Positions 34,739 through 43,026 of a stretch of DNA of 64,000 nt are shown here, one piece after another (the first letter of the stretch is position 1; each line of letters begins with the position of its first letter). The notes under the pieces were generated by a model. The model searched no databases. It worked only from the letters and a program-made list of their open reading frames with translations, and was not told the DNA's origin. A program made the position numbers and the translations under genes. Source of the stretch: Nocardioides sp. PD653-B2 (GTDB lineage: Bacteria > Actinomycetota > Actinomycetes > Propionibacteriales > Nocardioidaceae); assembly GCF_002117935.1 (NCBI RefSeq), contig NZ_BDJE01000004.1, forward strand, positions 1 to 64,000. The letters are read 5' to 3'.

Positions 34739-34775
34739 CGGACGGGGCGGGCGCTCCTGGCGCCCGCCCCGTCCG
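34739..34775. terminator. bidirectional rho-independent terminator
   Basis: Perfect 16-base arms (CGGACGGGGCGGGCGC at 34739-34754 and its complement at 34760-34775) with a 5-base loop lie between the convergent stops of the aldehyde dehydrogenase (34715) and the flavoprotein (34785). There is no long U run, which is usual in high-GC Actinobacteria. Confidence 0.85.
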
Positions 34776-34784
34776 TGTGTGCCC

Positions 34785-36437
34785 TCAGGCTCGCGCCGTC
34801 GGCCTGACCGACACGTTGCCGTCGTCGTCGAGCGTGGCCACGAGGTTGCAGAGCCACTCGACGTCGTCGCGCTGCGGAAAGTCGACTCGCCAATGATCTC
34901 CGCGGCTCTCCTCGCGAAGGCGAGCGGACTCGGCGACGGCCATGGCGACACGGGTACCGCGAAGCAGGAACGTGTCCTCGTCGGCGCCGGTCAGCTCGCT
35001 CTGGATCTCGGACAGCTCGGCCACCGTCTCCGTGAGGGCCGCACCCGTGCGAAGGATCCCGCACCCGTGATCGAGGGCCGTGCGGATCCTGGTCATAAGT
35101 CGTTCCGAACGGGCACTCTGGGGTGCTGCGAGTACGGCTGGGCGGGGACTCGCCGGAGCGACGCTCGCCCCCGGTCCCGCGTCCAGACCGCACCGCGCGG
35201 CATTCTGGCCGGCGATGGCACCTCCTGCTACGACCTCCATGCCACCGCCCGCCGCCAACCGATGGGCACCGTGCGCTCCCGCCGCGACCTCACCGACGGC
35301 GAACAGGCCGGGCACGGTGGTGGCGCCCGTGGAGTCGATCTTCACTCCACCCATCAAGAAGTGCTGGGCCGGACTGACCTCGAACTGCGCGGCGCTCGCG
35401 GACACACCGTACGAGCGCAGGGCTTCCTTCACCTGGACGTACCGGTCGACGACCTCGGGGTCCATCTCCCGGATGTCGTAGAGAACACCACCTGTGGGAG
35501 TCCCGCGACCCTCCATCACCTCGCGCACCATCGCGCGGCAGATGATGTCCTTGGTCAGTGGCGAGCCCAGGTCGAGGAACTCCTGGCCGAGCCCGTTGCG
35601 GATGCGCGCACCCTCGCGGAGGACGGTCGTCGGAAGATCGTGCCACGCAGCACCGGTGTCGCGGCTCGTGACGAAGGGCTCGAAGGAGACGAACTCCATG
35701 TCGGCCAGCTGCGCACCCATCTCCAGCGCCATCGCCTGGCCGGTGCCCACGCTGCCTCGGGGATTGGTGGTGCGGGCGAACAGCTGTCCAGCACCACCGG
35801 TTGCCAACACCACCGCGGCGGAATGGACGACCAGCCAGCGTCGTTCCCGGGGAGAATAGACGAGGGCCCCGGCAGCGCGGCCGTCGTCGTCCCGAAGCAG
35901 GTCCACGGCCTTGGCGCCGGCCAGGCGGACGAAGTTCCCCTCGGACGCGCTGAGGACCTGCAGCAGCGTGCGGGCCACGTCGACCCCCACGAGGCCGAGC
36001 GTGTAGACGGCACGCGTCGAGGTGCTTCCCGCCGCCTGACGCCTGGCGAGATGCTCTCCCGCGCGATGGAAGGGAACGCCCAGGCGTTCCAGCTCAAGGA
36101 CCTCAGGTCCGATCCGCCGCGCGAGTGCCGCCGCCACCGAGGGGTCGTTGACGTAGCCGCCGGCACGGTACATGTCATCGAAGAGAGCGGCTGGTGAGTC
36201 GTCGGCGTCGTACCCGAGAGCGGTGTTCATGCTGCTGATCCGGTCAGAGGCACCGCTCGAGCCGCTCAGCAGCGCCACCCTGGCGCCCTCCGTCCTTGCC
36301 CGGTACGCCGCCATCAGACCCCCGACGCCGCCGCCGACGACCAAGACGTCCACGGACAGCTCCTCGGGGGGCGCGATCGAGATGTCGCCGGTCGCGGGCT
36401 CGTCCGCGGCCTCCCAGCTCTGGGCGAAGATCGACAC
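34785..36437 (-). CDS. fumarate reductase/succinate dehydrogenase-like FAD flavoprotein
   Basis: 550 residues from GTG 36437 (AAAGGGA six bases before; GTG 36459 is possible). The FAD-binding N-terminus is VDVLVVGGGVGGLMAAYRAR, then VALLSGSSGASDRISSMNTA. AAVVLATGGAGQLFARTTNP and FEVSPAQHFLMGGVKIDSTG, with GLFAVGEVAAGAHGAHRLAA, are typical of the fumarate reductase/L-aspartate oxidase flavoprotein family. No iron-sulfur or membrane-anchor subunit is adjacent, so it is probably a soluble oxidase, reductase or dehydrogenase. It is last in the operon amidohydrolase, nifU-like, aldehyde dehydrogenase, flavoprotein. Confidence 0.85.
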   Translation of the reverse strand: MSIFAQSWEAADEPATGDISIAPPEELSVDVLVVGGGVGGLMAAYRARTEGARVALLSGSSGASDRISSMNTALGYDADDSPAALFDDMYRAGGYVNDPSVAAALARRIGPEVLELERLGVPFHRAGEHLARRQAAGSTSTRAVYTLGLVGVDVARTLLQVLSASEGNFVRLAGAKAVDLLRDDDGRAAGALVYSPRERRWLVVHSAAVVLATGGAGQLFARTTNPRGSVGTGQAMALEMGAQLADMEFVSFEPFVTSRDTGAAWHDLPTTVLREGARIRNGLGQEFLDLGSPLTKDIICRAMVREVMEGRGTPTGGVLYDIREMDPEVVDRYVQVKEALRSYGVSASAAQFEVSPAQHFLMGGVKIDSTGATTVPGLFAVGEVAAGAHGAHRLAAGGGMEVVAGGAIAGQNAARCGLDAGPGASVAPASPRPAVLAAPQSARSERLMTRIRTALDHGCGILRTGAALTETVAELSEIQSELTGADEDTFLLRGTRVAMAVAESARLREESRGDHWRVDFPQRDDVEWLCNLVATLDDDGNVSVRPTARA

Positions 36438-36486
36438 TTGAATCCCTTTCTTGTTCACATCGCTGAGGTCGCGCAACCTCCAGCAT

Positions 36487-37983
36487 TCACATCTCGAGAT
36501 TGACCGTGACTGTCTTCACCTGCGTGAAGCTCTCCAGCATTCCTTCCAGGGAGTACTCGCGCCCGAGACCACTGTCCTTGTATCCGCCATAGGGCTGACC
36601 AGGGAACTGCCCGAGGGCTTGATTCACCTGAACGAATCCGGCTTCCAGATCGTTCGCCGCCCGGAGCGCGCGGCCGACGTCGTGGGTCCACACGTAGGCC
36701 GCCAGGCCGTAGTTCGTGTCGTTGGCCAGGCGCATCAGCTCCGCCTCGTCCGACCATGGTGTCGCGATCAGCACGGGTCCGAAGATCTCTTCGCGCATGA
36801 GCCGAGACGACTGCGCAACGTTGGCGAAGATCGTGGGCGGGACGAAATAGCCGCTCGAGAGCGATCCGTCCGTTTCGGGCATGCCTCCGGTCAGCACCTC
36901 CACCTGGCTCTCGTGGAGGCCTTCGGAGATGTAGCGGCATACGGTCTCGAACTGCTTCTTGTTGTTGATGGCTCCGATGTCGGTGTCATCGTCGAGAGGA
37001 TCGCCCACACGCATGCTGGCCACCTTCTCGACGAGCCGGTCCAACACGCTGTCGAAGACGGACTCATGCACGAAGAGCCGAGACCCGGCGACGCACGACT
37101 GCCCCTGCCGCGTGAACCTCATGCCGGTCACGATGCCGGGGATCAGTCGAGGATCGTCCTCCGCGTCGGGATAGACGAGCACCGGGCTCTTGCCCCCGAG
37201 CTCCAGCGACACCGGCACCACTCGGTCTGCCGCCGTCCGCATGATCTGCTTGCCCACCGCCGTGGATCCGGTGAACGAGAGCTTGTGAACCAGGGGGTGT
37301 TGCGCCAGCGGAGCACCGCACTCCTCCCCCAGACCGGTGATCACGTTGAGCACGCCAGGGGGGAGGACCTCGTTGCAGAGCCGCCCCAGCATGAGAACCG
37401 CCAGCGGTGCGTCCTCCGCCGCCTTGAGCACCATGGTGTTTCCGCTCAGCAGCGCGGGAGCGATCTTGACGGCCGCCAGGAGAACCGGGCCGTTCCACGG
37501 AATGATGCCGCCCACCACGCCCAGCGGCTCCCTGCGGGTGTAGCAGAGCACGTGGTTTCCCAGCGGGATCGTCTCACCCTTCAGCTCACCGCCGAGGCCG
37601 CCGAAGTAGCGGAAGACATCCACGGCGGTCCTGATCTCGGGACGAGACTGAGGCGAGATCGCATTCCCCGTCTCCCGCGCGAGAACACGGGCGATCTCCT
37701 CCGCGTGGAGCTCCAGCAGGTCAGCGACCGCGAGGAGCATCCGTCCTCGCTCGCGACCGGGAACATCCCGCCACTGCTGGAACGCCTGATGGGCACTCGA
37801 CACGGCGACATCGACGTCGACCGCGGATGCCCGGGGAACTGATCCCACGAACTGCCGAGTCGCCGGATCCTCGACTTCGAGCGTCCGGCCGTCCTCCGCG
37901 GCTTGCCAGCTGCCGCCGATGAGCATGAGTTCGTCGATCCGCTCGGCCCTGGGGCCGGAGTCGGAGGCGATTGCAGTATTCAC
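36487..37983 (-). CDS. NAD-dependent aldehyde dehydrogenase
   Basis: 498 residues, full length for the family. The catalytic Glu is in VSLELGGKSPVLVYPDAEDD and the Cys in RQGQSCVAGSRLFVHESVFD; the coenzyme site is GGIIPWNGPVLLAAVKIAPA, then LSFTGSTAVGKQIMRTAADR. The C-terminal signature EEIFGPVLIATPW and YGGYKDSGLGREYSLEGMLE are present. It oxidises an aldehyde intermediate to an acid, and the substrate is not readable. It lies 58 bases after the nifU-like gene and 49 before the flavoprotein. Confidence 0.93.
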   Translation of the reverse strand: MNTAIASDSGPRAERIDELMLIGGSWQAAEDGRTLEVEDPATRQFVGSVPRASAVDVDVAVSSAHQAFQQWRDVPGRERGRMLLAVADLLELHAEEIARVLARETGNAISPQSRPEIRTAVDVFRYFGGLGGELKGETIPLGNHVLCYTRREPLGVVGGIIPWNGPVLLAAVKIAPALLSGNTMVLKAAEDAPLAVLMLGRLCNEVLPPGVLNVITGLGEECGAPLAQHPLVHKLSFTGSTAVGKQIMRTAADRVVPVSLELGGKSPVLVYPDAEDDPRLIPGIVTGMRFTRQGQSCVAGSRLFVHESVFDSVLDRLVEKVASMRVGDPLDDDTDIGAINNKKQFETVCRYISEGLHESQVEVLTGGMPETDGSLSSGYFVPPTIFANVAQSSRLMREEIFGPVLIATPWSDEAELMRLANDTNYGLAAYVWTHDVGRALRAANDLEAGFVQVNQALGQFPGQPYGGYKDSGLGREYSLEGMLESFTQVKTVTVNLEM

Positions 37984-38041
37984 AGCGTCTCCAGTGTGGT
38001 GAAGGTCAACAGGGCGGACCGGACGAACGGCTCCGGTCGCT

Positions 38042-38365
38042 TCACTGCTTCGGGGTCCGGGCCAGCTCGCCGACTAGCCGGGCGACATGAGGAGAGAGGT
38101 GGGCATGTCCGCAGCTGACCTCGGCGACGCCGGCGACTCCGGCGACGGCGGGCTGCACGACCGCGGAGTACGTGAAGCCCAGGGCTGGGCATCCCCGACA
38201 CGCACCCACGAACTCGAGCGACACCTCACCCTCGGGCGTGAGCTCGAGAAGCCGCAGGTCGCCCCCGTGCGAGCGCAGCCGCTGACGGACCTTCTCCAGC
38301 TCCGTCTCGACGTTGGCGGCAACGGTGTCCTGGGCGAGGACGGACTGGCCGGCCGCCGTCGTCAC
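38042..38365 (-). CDS. NifU C-terminal-domain-like protein (copy 1)
   Basis: 107 residues from GTG 38365, whose start overlaps the stop of the amidohydrolase (GTGA, 38365-38362), so the two are coupled. ELEKVRQRLRSHGGDLRLLE and LEFVGACRGCPALGFTYSAV form a NifU/Nfu-type fold with the CxxC pair (CRGC) followed by Pro. Family knowledge: Nfu domains carry or scaffold Fe-S clusters. No cluster-assembly genes are near. It occurs again beside the second amidohydrolase (49768-50118), so the pair is probably functional, perhaps delivering a cluster or metal to a partner enzyme (inference). Confidence 0.85.
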   Translation of the reverse strand: MTTAAGQSVLAQDTVAANVETELEKVRQRLRSHGGDLRLLELTPEGEVSLEFVGACRGCPALGFTYSAVVQPAVAGVAGVAEVSCGHAHLSPHVARLVGELARTPKQ

Positions 38366-39369
38366 CGTGCTGTCCCGGCACGCAGCTTGTTGATGCGTTC
38401 GTCCAGGTCCACGCCAAGGGTGCGGATCATGTTCTCGCCCAGGATCTTGCGTCGAGTGTCCGCGGTGATCGGAGGGTAGCCGTACTCGTCCTGAAGGCTC
38501 TCGGGCATGTCCAGGTTGGCGATGAGGTCGATGTACATCTGGACCCCCGGCCACAGGAATGCGTCGGTCCCGTAACAGAGACGGTCTTCCCCGACATGAA
38601 GCAACGCCTGGCCCAGTCGGTGGAGCATGGGCGTGGGCTGGACGAAGTACTGGTTGAAGAGCAGGGGGAGGACCAGGACCACGTTCTCGAAGCGTGCCGC
38701 GATACTGATCGTCTCGTCGACGTAGGGGTCGCCGAGATGATGGATTCCGAAGGTGAGGTCGGGGAAGTCGTAGGCCGCCTGCTGGATGTCGTTGGGGCGA
38801 AGGTGCTCCACGCGCTGGCGGCCCAGCGGGAGGCCCTTGTGGAACTGGACGAGCTTGATCCCGAGCTCCTGGGCCTTCTCGAACAGCGGATACGCGAGCT
38901 GCATGTCGTCGGCAGACCACCAATTCCGCATCGTCTGCGCCTGATAGAACTTGAAGCTGACCGCGCCCATCTCCGTGGCCTGCCGCTCCATCTCGTCGAG
39001 GGCCCCGCGGATGCCCTGATACAGCGGGTCCACACCGCCGCAGAACAGATACCGGTCGGGAGCCGACTGAACGAGCTCGTACGCCAGGCGCGCGGGCGCC
39101 ATCCCGTCCTTGAACAGGGAGAACAGCGGGACGGTCTGCACCATCGCGAAGTCGGTGTCGGACTCCTCGAACAGGACGCGATTGGCCCACTCGATCTCGG
39201 CTGGTCGTTCCGCCGCCTCGTGCGAGACCCGCTGTCCGCGCTTCGCCGTCCCATCCAGGTCGGCGTGCGTCGCCTCGCGAAGGAACCTCGCGTCGTCGTG
39301 GATCATCACCTCGTTCCGGAAGTCGTGAACGTGGACGACCGAATCGAAGACGACGGCTCCGTCTTTCAT
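38362..39369 (-). CDS. amidohydrolase family (metal-dependent hydrolase/decarboxylase) protein, copy 1
   Basis: 335 residues from ATG 39369 with GAGGAG upstream; the start matches that of its paralogue. The metal site shows an HxH in SVVHVHDF, then VSFKFYQAQTMRNWW, LVQFHKGLPLGRQRV, FGIHHLGDPYVDETISIAAR and CYGTDAFLWPG with the conserved Asp. This fits the amidohydrolase-2 group (ACMSD, gamma-resorcylate decarboxylase, TIM-barrel lactonases). It is roughly 70 percent identical by eye to the protein at 50111-51118. The reaction is unknown: hydrolysis, decarboxylation and hydration of an unsaturated acid are all possible. Confidence 0.85.
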   Translation of the reverse strand: MKDGAVVFDSVVHVHDFRNEVMIHDDARFLREATHADLDGTAKRGQRVSHEAAERPAEIEWANRVLFEESDTDFAMVQTVPLFSLFKDGMAPARLAYELVQSAPDRYLFCGGVDPLYQGIRGALDEMERQATEMGAVSFKFYQAQTMRNWWSADDMQLAYPLFEKAQELGIKLVQFHKGLPLGRQRVEHLRPNDIQQAAYDFPDLTFGIHHLGDPYVDETISIAARFENVVLVLPLLFNQYFVQPTPMLHRLGQALLHVGEDRLCYGTDAFLWPGVQMYIDLIANLDMPESLQDEYGYPPITADTRRKILGENMIRTLGVDLDERINKLRAGTAR

Positions 39370-39452
39370 GTGAACTCCTCTCGGCCGCGCGCTCCGTTCC
39401 GGCTTGCGAGGGTCCGGGCGTGTCACGTCGACCGATGTCCGGGGCGAGTGAA

Positions 39453-39537
39453 GATTGCTGACAGTCTACAGTCGCTCTCTCGACCTGTCTAGCGTCGGCG
39501 CGCACCGTCGCCGCGTCGGCGAGGACCTGTAGACTGT
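39453..39537. promoter_or_regulatory. two inverted GntR-type operators between amidohydrolase and gntR
   Basis: The first site (39453-39473) is GATTGCTG followed by ACAGTCTACAGTC. The second is its core in reverse orientation, TGTAGACTGT at 39528-39537. They lie 75 bases apart in the divergent promoter of the amidohydrolase operon and gntR. Spaced inverted sites could let the regulator control both directions or form a loop. Confidence 0.65.
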
Positions 39538-39579
39538 TAATTTAGAGCGTGTTGAGGCGCACAGCCTGGTGGAGGAAGA

Positions 39580-40278
39580 GTGGCGGGAATATTGGGTGTG
39601 AGCGATGAGCGGCTGGCGCAGCAACCCCCGTTGCGCGACCAGGTGCGGCTGCGTCTCGAGGCGCTGATCATCGACGGGACCTACGACGCGGGCGCCCATC
39701 TGGTGGAGACCGACATCGCCGCGAGGCTCGGAGTCAGCCGGGGCCCCATTCGAGAGGCCCTGTACCACCTGAGCCTGCACGGGTGGGTGGACCTGCGGCC
39801 TCGGCAGGGAGCGTTCGTCCATCGACCCTCGGTCGATGAGGCGCAGCAGTTCTTCCACGTGCGAGAGCTCCTCGAGTGCGACGCAGCTTTCTTGGCCGCT
39901 CAACACTCCGACCCCTTGGTCATCGACGAGATGCGGCGGGAGATCAAGGCAGCGCGCGCGTCCTTGAAGGCAGGAGCGCAACGAGAACTGGTCGAGAGCA
40001 ACGCGTCGTTCCACCGGCTCGTGTACGAGCTCGCCGACAACCTCATCCTCAAGGATCTGACGAGTCAGCTGACCAAGAAGCTGAGCTGGTACTTCTGGCC
40101 CATGGCGATGGAACGTCCGCGCGAGGCGTGGAATGAGCACGAGGCACTCGTCAACGCTTTCGAAGCCGGGGATGCGCACCAGGCGATGGAGATCATGCGG
40201 GCCCACGTGAGAGCCACTCAGGATTGCTACTTCCGGTGGAACAACCTCGTCGACCCGGCCGCGAGCGTCCGCGCCTGA
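39580..40278 (+). CDS. GntR family regulator, FCD (FadR-type) domain
   Basis: 232 residues, GTG start with GGAGGA upstream. The winged helix is LRDQVRLRLEALIIDGTYDA, then VETDIAARLGVSRGPIREAL and GWVDLRPRQGAFVHRPSVDE. The all-helical FCD ligand domain follows, with metal-ligand candidates in ESNASFHRLVYELADNLILK and REAWNEHEALVNAFEAGD, and a C-terminal HVRATQDCYF. Family knowledge: FCD regulators usually bind organic acids or sugar acids and leave DNA on induction. The three related 21-bp sites (32322, 39453, 44474) are its likely targets. Confidence 0.92.
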   Translation: MAGILGVSDERLAQQPPLRDQVRLRLEALIIDGTYDAGAHLVETDIAARLGVSRGPIREALYHLSLHGWVDLRPRQGAFVHRPSVDEAQQFFHVRELLECDAAFLAAQHSDPLVIDEMRREIKAARASLKAGAQRELVESNASFHRLVYELADNLILKDLTSQLTKKLSWYFWPMAMERPREAWNEHEALVNAFEAGDAHQAMEIMRAHVRATQDCYFRWNNLVDPAASVRA

Positions 40279-40322
40279 CCGAGGTCGAGCGTCAGGCACG
40301 CTCCCTCGACCAGGCCGACCAC

Positions 40323-41345
40323 TCACTTGATGGCGGCCATCTCCGACCTCTTGATGGTGACGATGACGGCGCAGATGATCACACTTCCCAGGGCGATGTT
40401 CTGGTAATAGGGGTCTGCGCCGATGATGATCAGTCCGTTGGTGAGGACTTCGATGATGACCACGCCGACGATCGTTCGAGCGGGTCCTCCGACACCTCCG
40501 TTGAGCGAAGTGCCGCCCATGACGATGGCCGCGATGGCCGTCAACAAAAACGGCTCGCCCATGTCAGGGGATGACCCGCCTGCGCGCGCGACCAGCATGA
40601 GGCCACCGAATCCGGCCAGGAGCCCTGAGAAGACGAACATCCACACCTTCGTCCTCTCAACGGGCTGGCCGGCCAGCTTGGCGACCTTCTCGTTGCCCCC
40701 GATCGCATAGACCCGCCGACCGAACACCGTCCGGTAGGCAAGGAACGCCGAGACGGCGATGGCGACGACCATCCAGAGGAGTCCTGCAGGAATCTGGCCG
40801 ATCGGCTTGCCGTTGACGGCCTCGCTCAGCGACGGGTAGTTCAGCGACACGAAGTAGCCGCCGGTGATCTTCGCGGCGATGCCTCCGAAGATGAACATCG
40901 TGCCGAGGGTGACGAGGAACGACGGCAATCGGACGTACGCGACGAGGATGCCATTGACGAGTCCGCAGAGGGCACCCACGAGCACCAGCAGCCAGATCGA
41001 CGACGTGTGTCCCTGCTGGCTCAGGTGCGCCGCCAGTACCCCCACGATCGTGGCCACTGCTCCGACCGAGAGATCGACACTTCCGGCCACGACGACGAGA
41101 GTTGCCCCCAGCGCAATCACCATCAGGATCGAGGCACTCTGCGCCATCACGAGGATGTTGGTCACGGTGAGGAAGTTCGCCGACTGGGTGGTGAAGAAGG
41201 CCAAGAGCGCCACGAGCGCCGCGTACGGGACCAGCTGCCGGACGGCGGGGCGCGGCAGCCGGCTCGCCCTCGAGCTGATCGCGGCGTGCTCGGGAGGCCG
41301 CTCGCTGCTTCGGTCAACCGGGGTGGAGACGTGGGAGTTGGTCAA
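40323..41345 (-). CDS. CUT2 (RbsC-like) ABC transporter permease, importer 1
   Basis: 340 residues with about 8-10 membrane segments. Typical RbsC features are ALGATLVVVAGSVDLSVGAV, LPSFLVTLGTMFIFGGIAAK, VYAIGGNEKVAKLAGQPVER (cytoplasmic EAA-like loop) and AIAAIVMGGTSLNGGVGGPA. It forms the membrane pore with the ATPase encoded upstream. Gene order on the minus strand is binding protein, ATPase, permease. It converges with gntR, leaving a gap of about 44 bases. Confidence 0.93.
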   Translation of the reverse strand: MTNSHVSTPVDRSSERPPEHAAISSRASRLPRPAVRQLVPYAALVALLAFFTTQSANFLTVTNILVMAQSASILMVIALGATLVVVAGSVDLSVGAVATIVGVLAAHLSQQGHTSSIWLLVLVGALCGLVNGILVAYVRLPSFLVTLGTMFIFGGIAAKITGGYFVSLNYPSLSEAVNGKPIGQIPAGLLWMVVAIAVSAFLAYRTVFGRRVYAIGGNEKVAKLAGQPVERTKVWMFVFSGLLAGFGGLMLVARAGGSSPDMGEPFLLTAIAAIVMGGTSLNGGVGGPARTIVGVVIIEVLTNGLIIIGADPYYQNIALGSVIICAVIVTIKRSEMAAIK

Positions 41346-41378
41346 GGAAAGCTCCTGCTGAATAGGGTCTGGCGCGAA

Positions 41379-42941
41379 CTACACCAGTGCTTTGACGATG
41401 TCTTCCTCAGACGGTTTCGCTCCCGCGGGCGACAGGGTCTCCTGAGTGACGACGCCGCCTCGCATGACGACGATGCGGTTGCTCAGACCGATGAGCTCCG
41501 GCAATTCGTCGGTGATCATGATGATGGCAACGCCACGGTCCGCCAGGTCTCGCAGCAGCTGGTAGATCTCGTGCTTCGCTCCGGCGTCGACGCCGCGGGT
41601 CGGGTGGTCGAGAATCAGGACCGTCGAATCTGCCACGAGCGAGCGCGCCATGACGACCTTCTGCTGATTGCCGCCGCTCAAGTCCGCCGGCTTTACCGTG
41701 CAGTTGGGCGCTCGGATCGCAAAGCGCTTCATGGCCTGCGTTGCAGTCGCTCTCTCCTTGGTCCGCGACAGGATGAACCGCCCTGTTGTTGCAGACTGCC
41801 GGAGCGCAGACAACGTCATGTTCAGATCGATCGGCAGATAGAGAATGATGCCTTCGCTGTGGCGGTCCAGCGGTACGTATCCGATTCCCTTTCCGATGCG
41901 CTCGCCCACGGATGAATTTGTGACGTCGTGGCCGTGGATCCCGAGGGTGCCCGAGTCGATCGGCGACAGTCCGGCGAGAGCACGGCCGAGTTCCGACTTG
42001 CCCGACCCGGTCACCCCGCCAACTCCGACGATCTCGCCCTCATGGACTTCGAAGCTGACGTCCTGAAAGGCGTTCTTCACCGACAGGTTGCGCAGCTGGA
42101 TGCTCTCGCGTCCGAAGCTAGAGCGTTGTCGGTCCTCGCAGTAGTAGTTGTGGGCGCGCGCACGTCCCACCATCGCAGCGTGCAGATCAGCCTCGTCGAC
42201 GCTCCCGGTATCGGTCACCTCGTCCACGACGCGCCCGTCCTTCATGACATAGACGCGGTCGCTCAGCCTGAGAACTTCGTCCAAGCGGTGTGAGACGAGC
42301 AGGAAGGACGCCTCTTCGAAGGTCGCCTGAGTTCGCATCCGGCCGAGCAAGGAGTAGAACGCCTCGAGGTCGTCATGCGTCATCGCGGCGGTTGGCTCGT
42401 CCAACAGGATCAAGGGCGACCGGATCTCGAGAAGCGAAGCGATGGCAAAGGCTCGCACGATTTCTACGAGTTGGCGCTCGCCCCATGACAGGCCGCCGAC
42501 CAAGGCGCCCGGGTCGATGGACCGGCCCACGAACTCTTCCATGTGCTGACGCGCCAGAGCTCGCATCCGGCGTCGATTGATCGTTCCTGCACGCGAGAAC
42601 AGGTTCTCGTGCCCGAGGTACATGTTCTCGTACACGCTCAGGTTCGGCAGGAGCGCCTGTTCCTGGTAGATCCGGAAGACCCCGGCGAGATTGGCCTTGT
42701 GAAAGCTCCAATCCCGCTGGGGGACTTCGTGTCCACGCAGTCGGATGGTGCCAGCGTCTGGCCGGATGAGTCCGGACAGGACGCTGAGGACGGTCGACTT
42801 GCCTGCCCCGTTCTCCCCAGCGAGCCCGACGAACTCGCCCTTCCCGACCTTGATCGAGACTCCATCAAGGGCACGCACCACACCGAACGTCTGCGTAGCA
42901 TCCTGCAGCTCAACAATGAGGTCCTCATGCACCTCGACCAT
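41379..42941 (-). CDS. sugar-type ABC transporter ATPase with two ABC domains, importer 1
   Basis: 520 residues, an RbsA/MglA-type fused pair. The N-terminal domain has Walker A GENGAGKST, a signature region GGLSWGERQLVEIVRAFAIA and Walker B LILLDEPTAAM. The C-terminal domain has an altered Walker A (GVTGSGKSEL), signature DLSGGNQQKVVMAR and TVLILDHPTRGVDAGAKHEI, as is usual in the CUT2 family. It energises uptake with the permease at 40323 and the binding protein at 43027. Confidence 0.95.
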   Translation of the reverse strand: MVEVHEDLIVELQDATQTFGVVRALDGVSIKVGKGEFVGLAGENGAGKSTVLSVLSGLIRPDAGTIRLRGHEVPQRDWSFHKANLAGVFRIYQEQALLPNLSVYENMYLGHENLFSRAGTINRRRMRALARQHMEEFVGRSIDPGALVGGLSWGERQLVEIVRAFAIASLLEIRSPLILLDEPTAAMTHDDLEAFYSLLGRMRTQATFEEASFLLVSHRLDEVLRLSDRVYVMKDGRVVDEVTDTGSVDEADLHAAMVGRARAHNYYCEDRQRSSFGRESIQLRNLSVKNAFQDVSFEVHEGEIVGVGGVTGSGKSELGRALAGLSPIDSGTLGIHGHDVTNSSVGERIGKGIGYVPLDRHSEGIILYLPIDLNMTLSALRQSATTGRFILSRTKERATATQAMKRFAIRAPNCTVKPADLSGGNQQKVVMARSLVADSTVLILDHPTRGVDAGAKHEIYQLLRDLADRGVAIIMITDELPELIGLSNRIVVMRGGVVTQETLSPAGAKPSEEDIVKALV

Positions 42942-43026
42942 GGGACCGCCTTTCTGTCAGGGTTGCGCTGCCCGCACGGCGACTCGCCACCCGGTACTCA
43001 GCTTCTCTTCACCGCACGTTGGGTGC

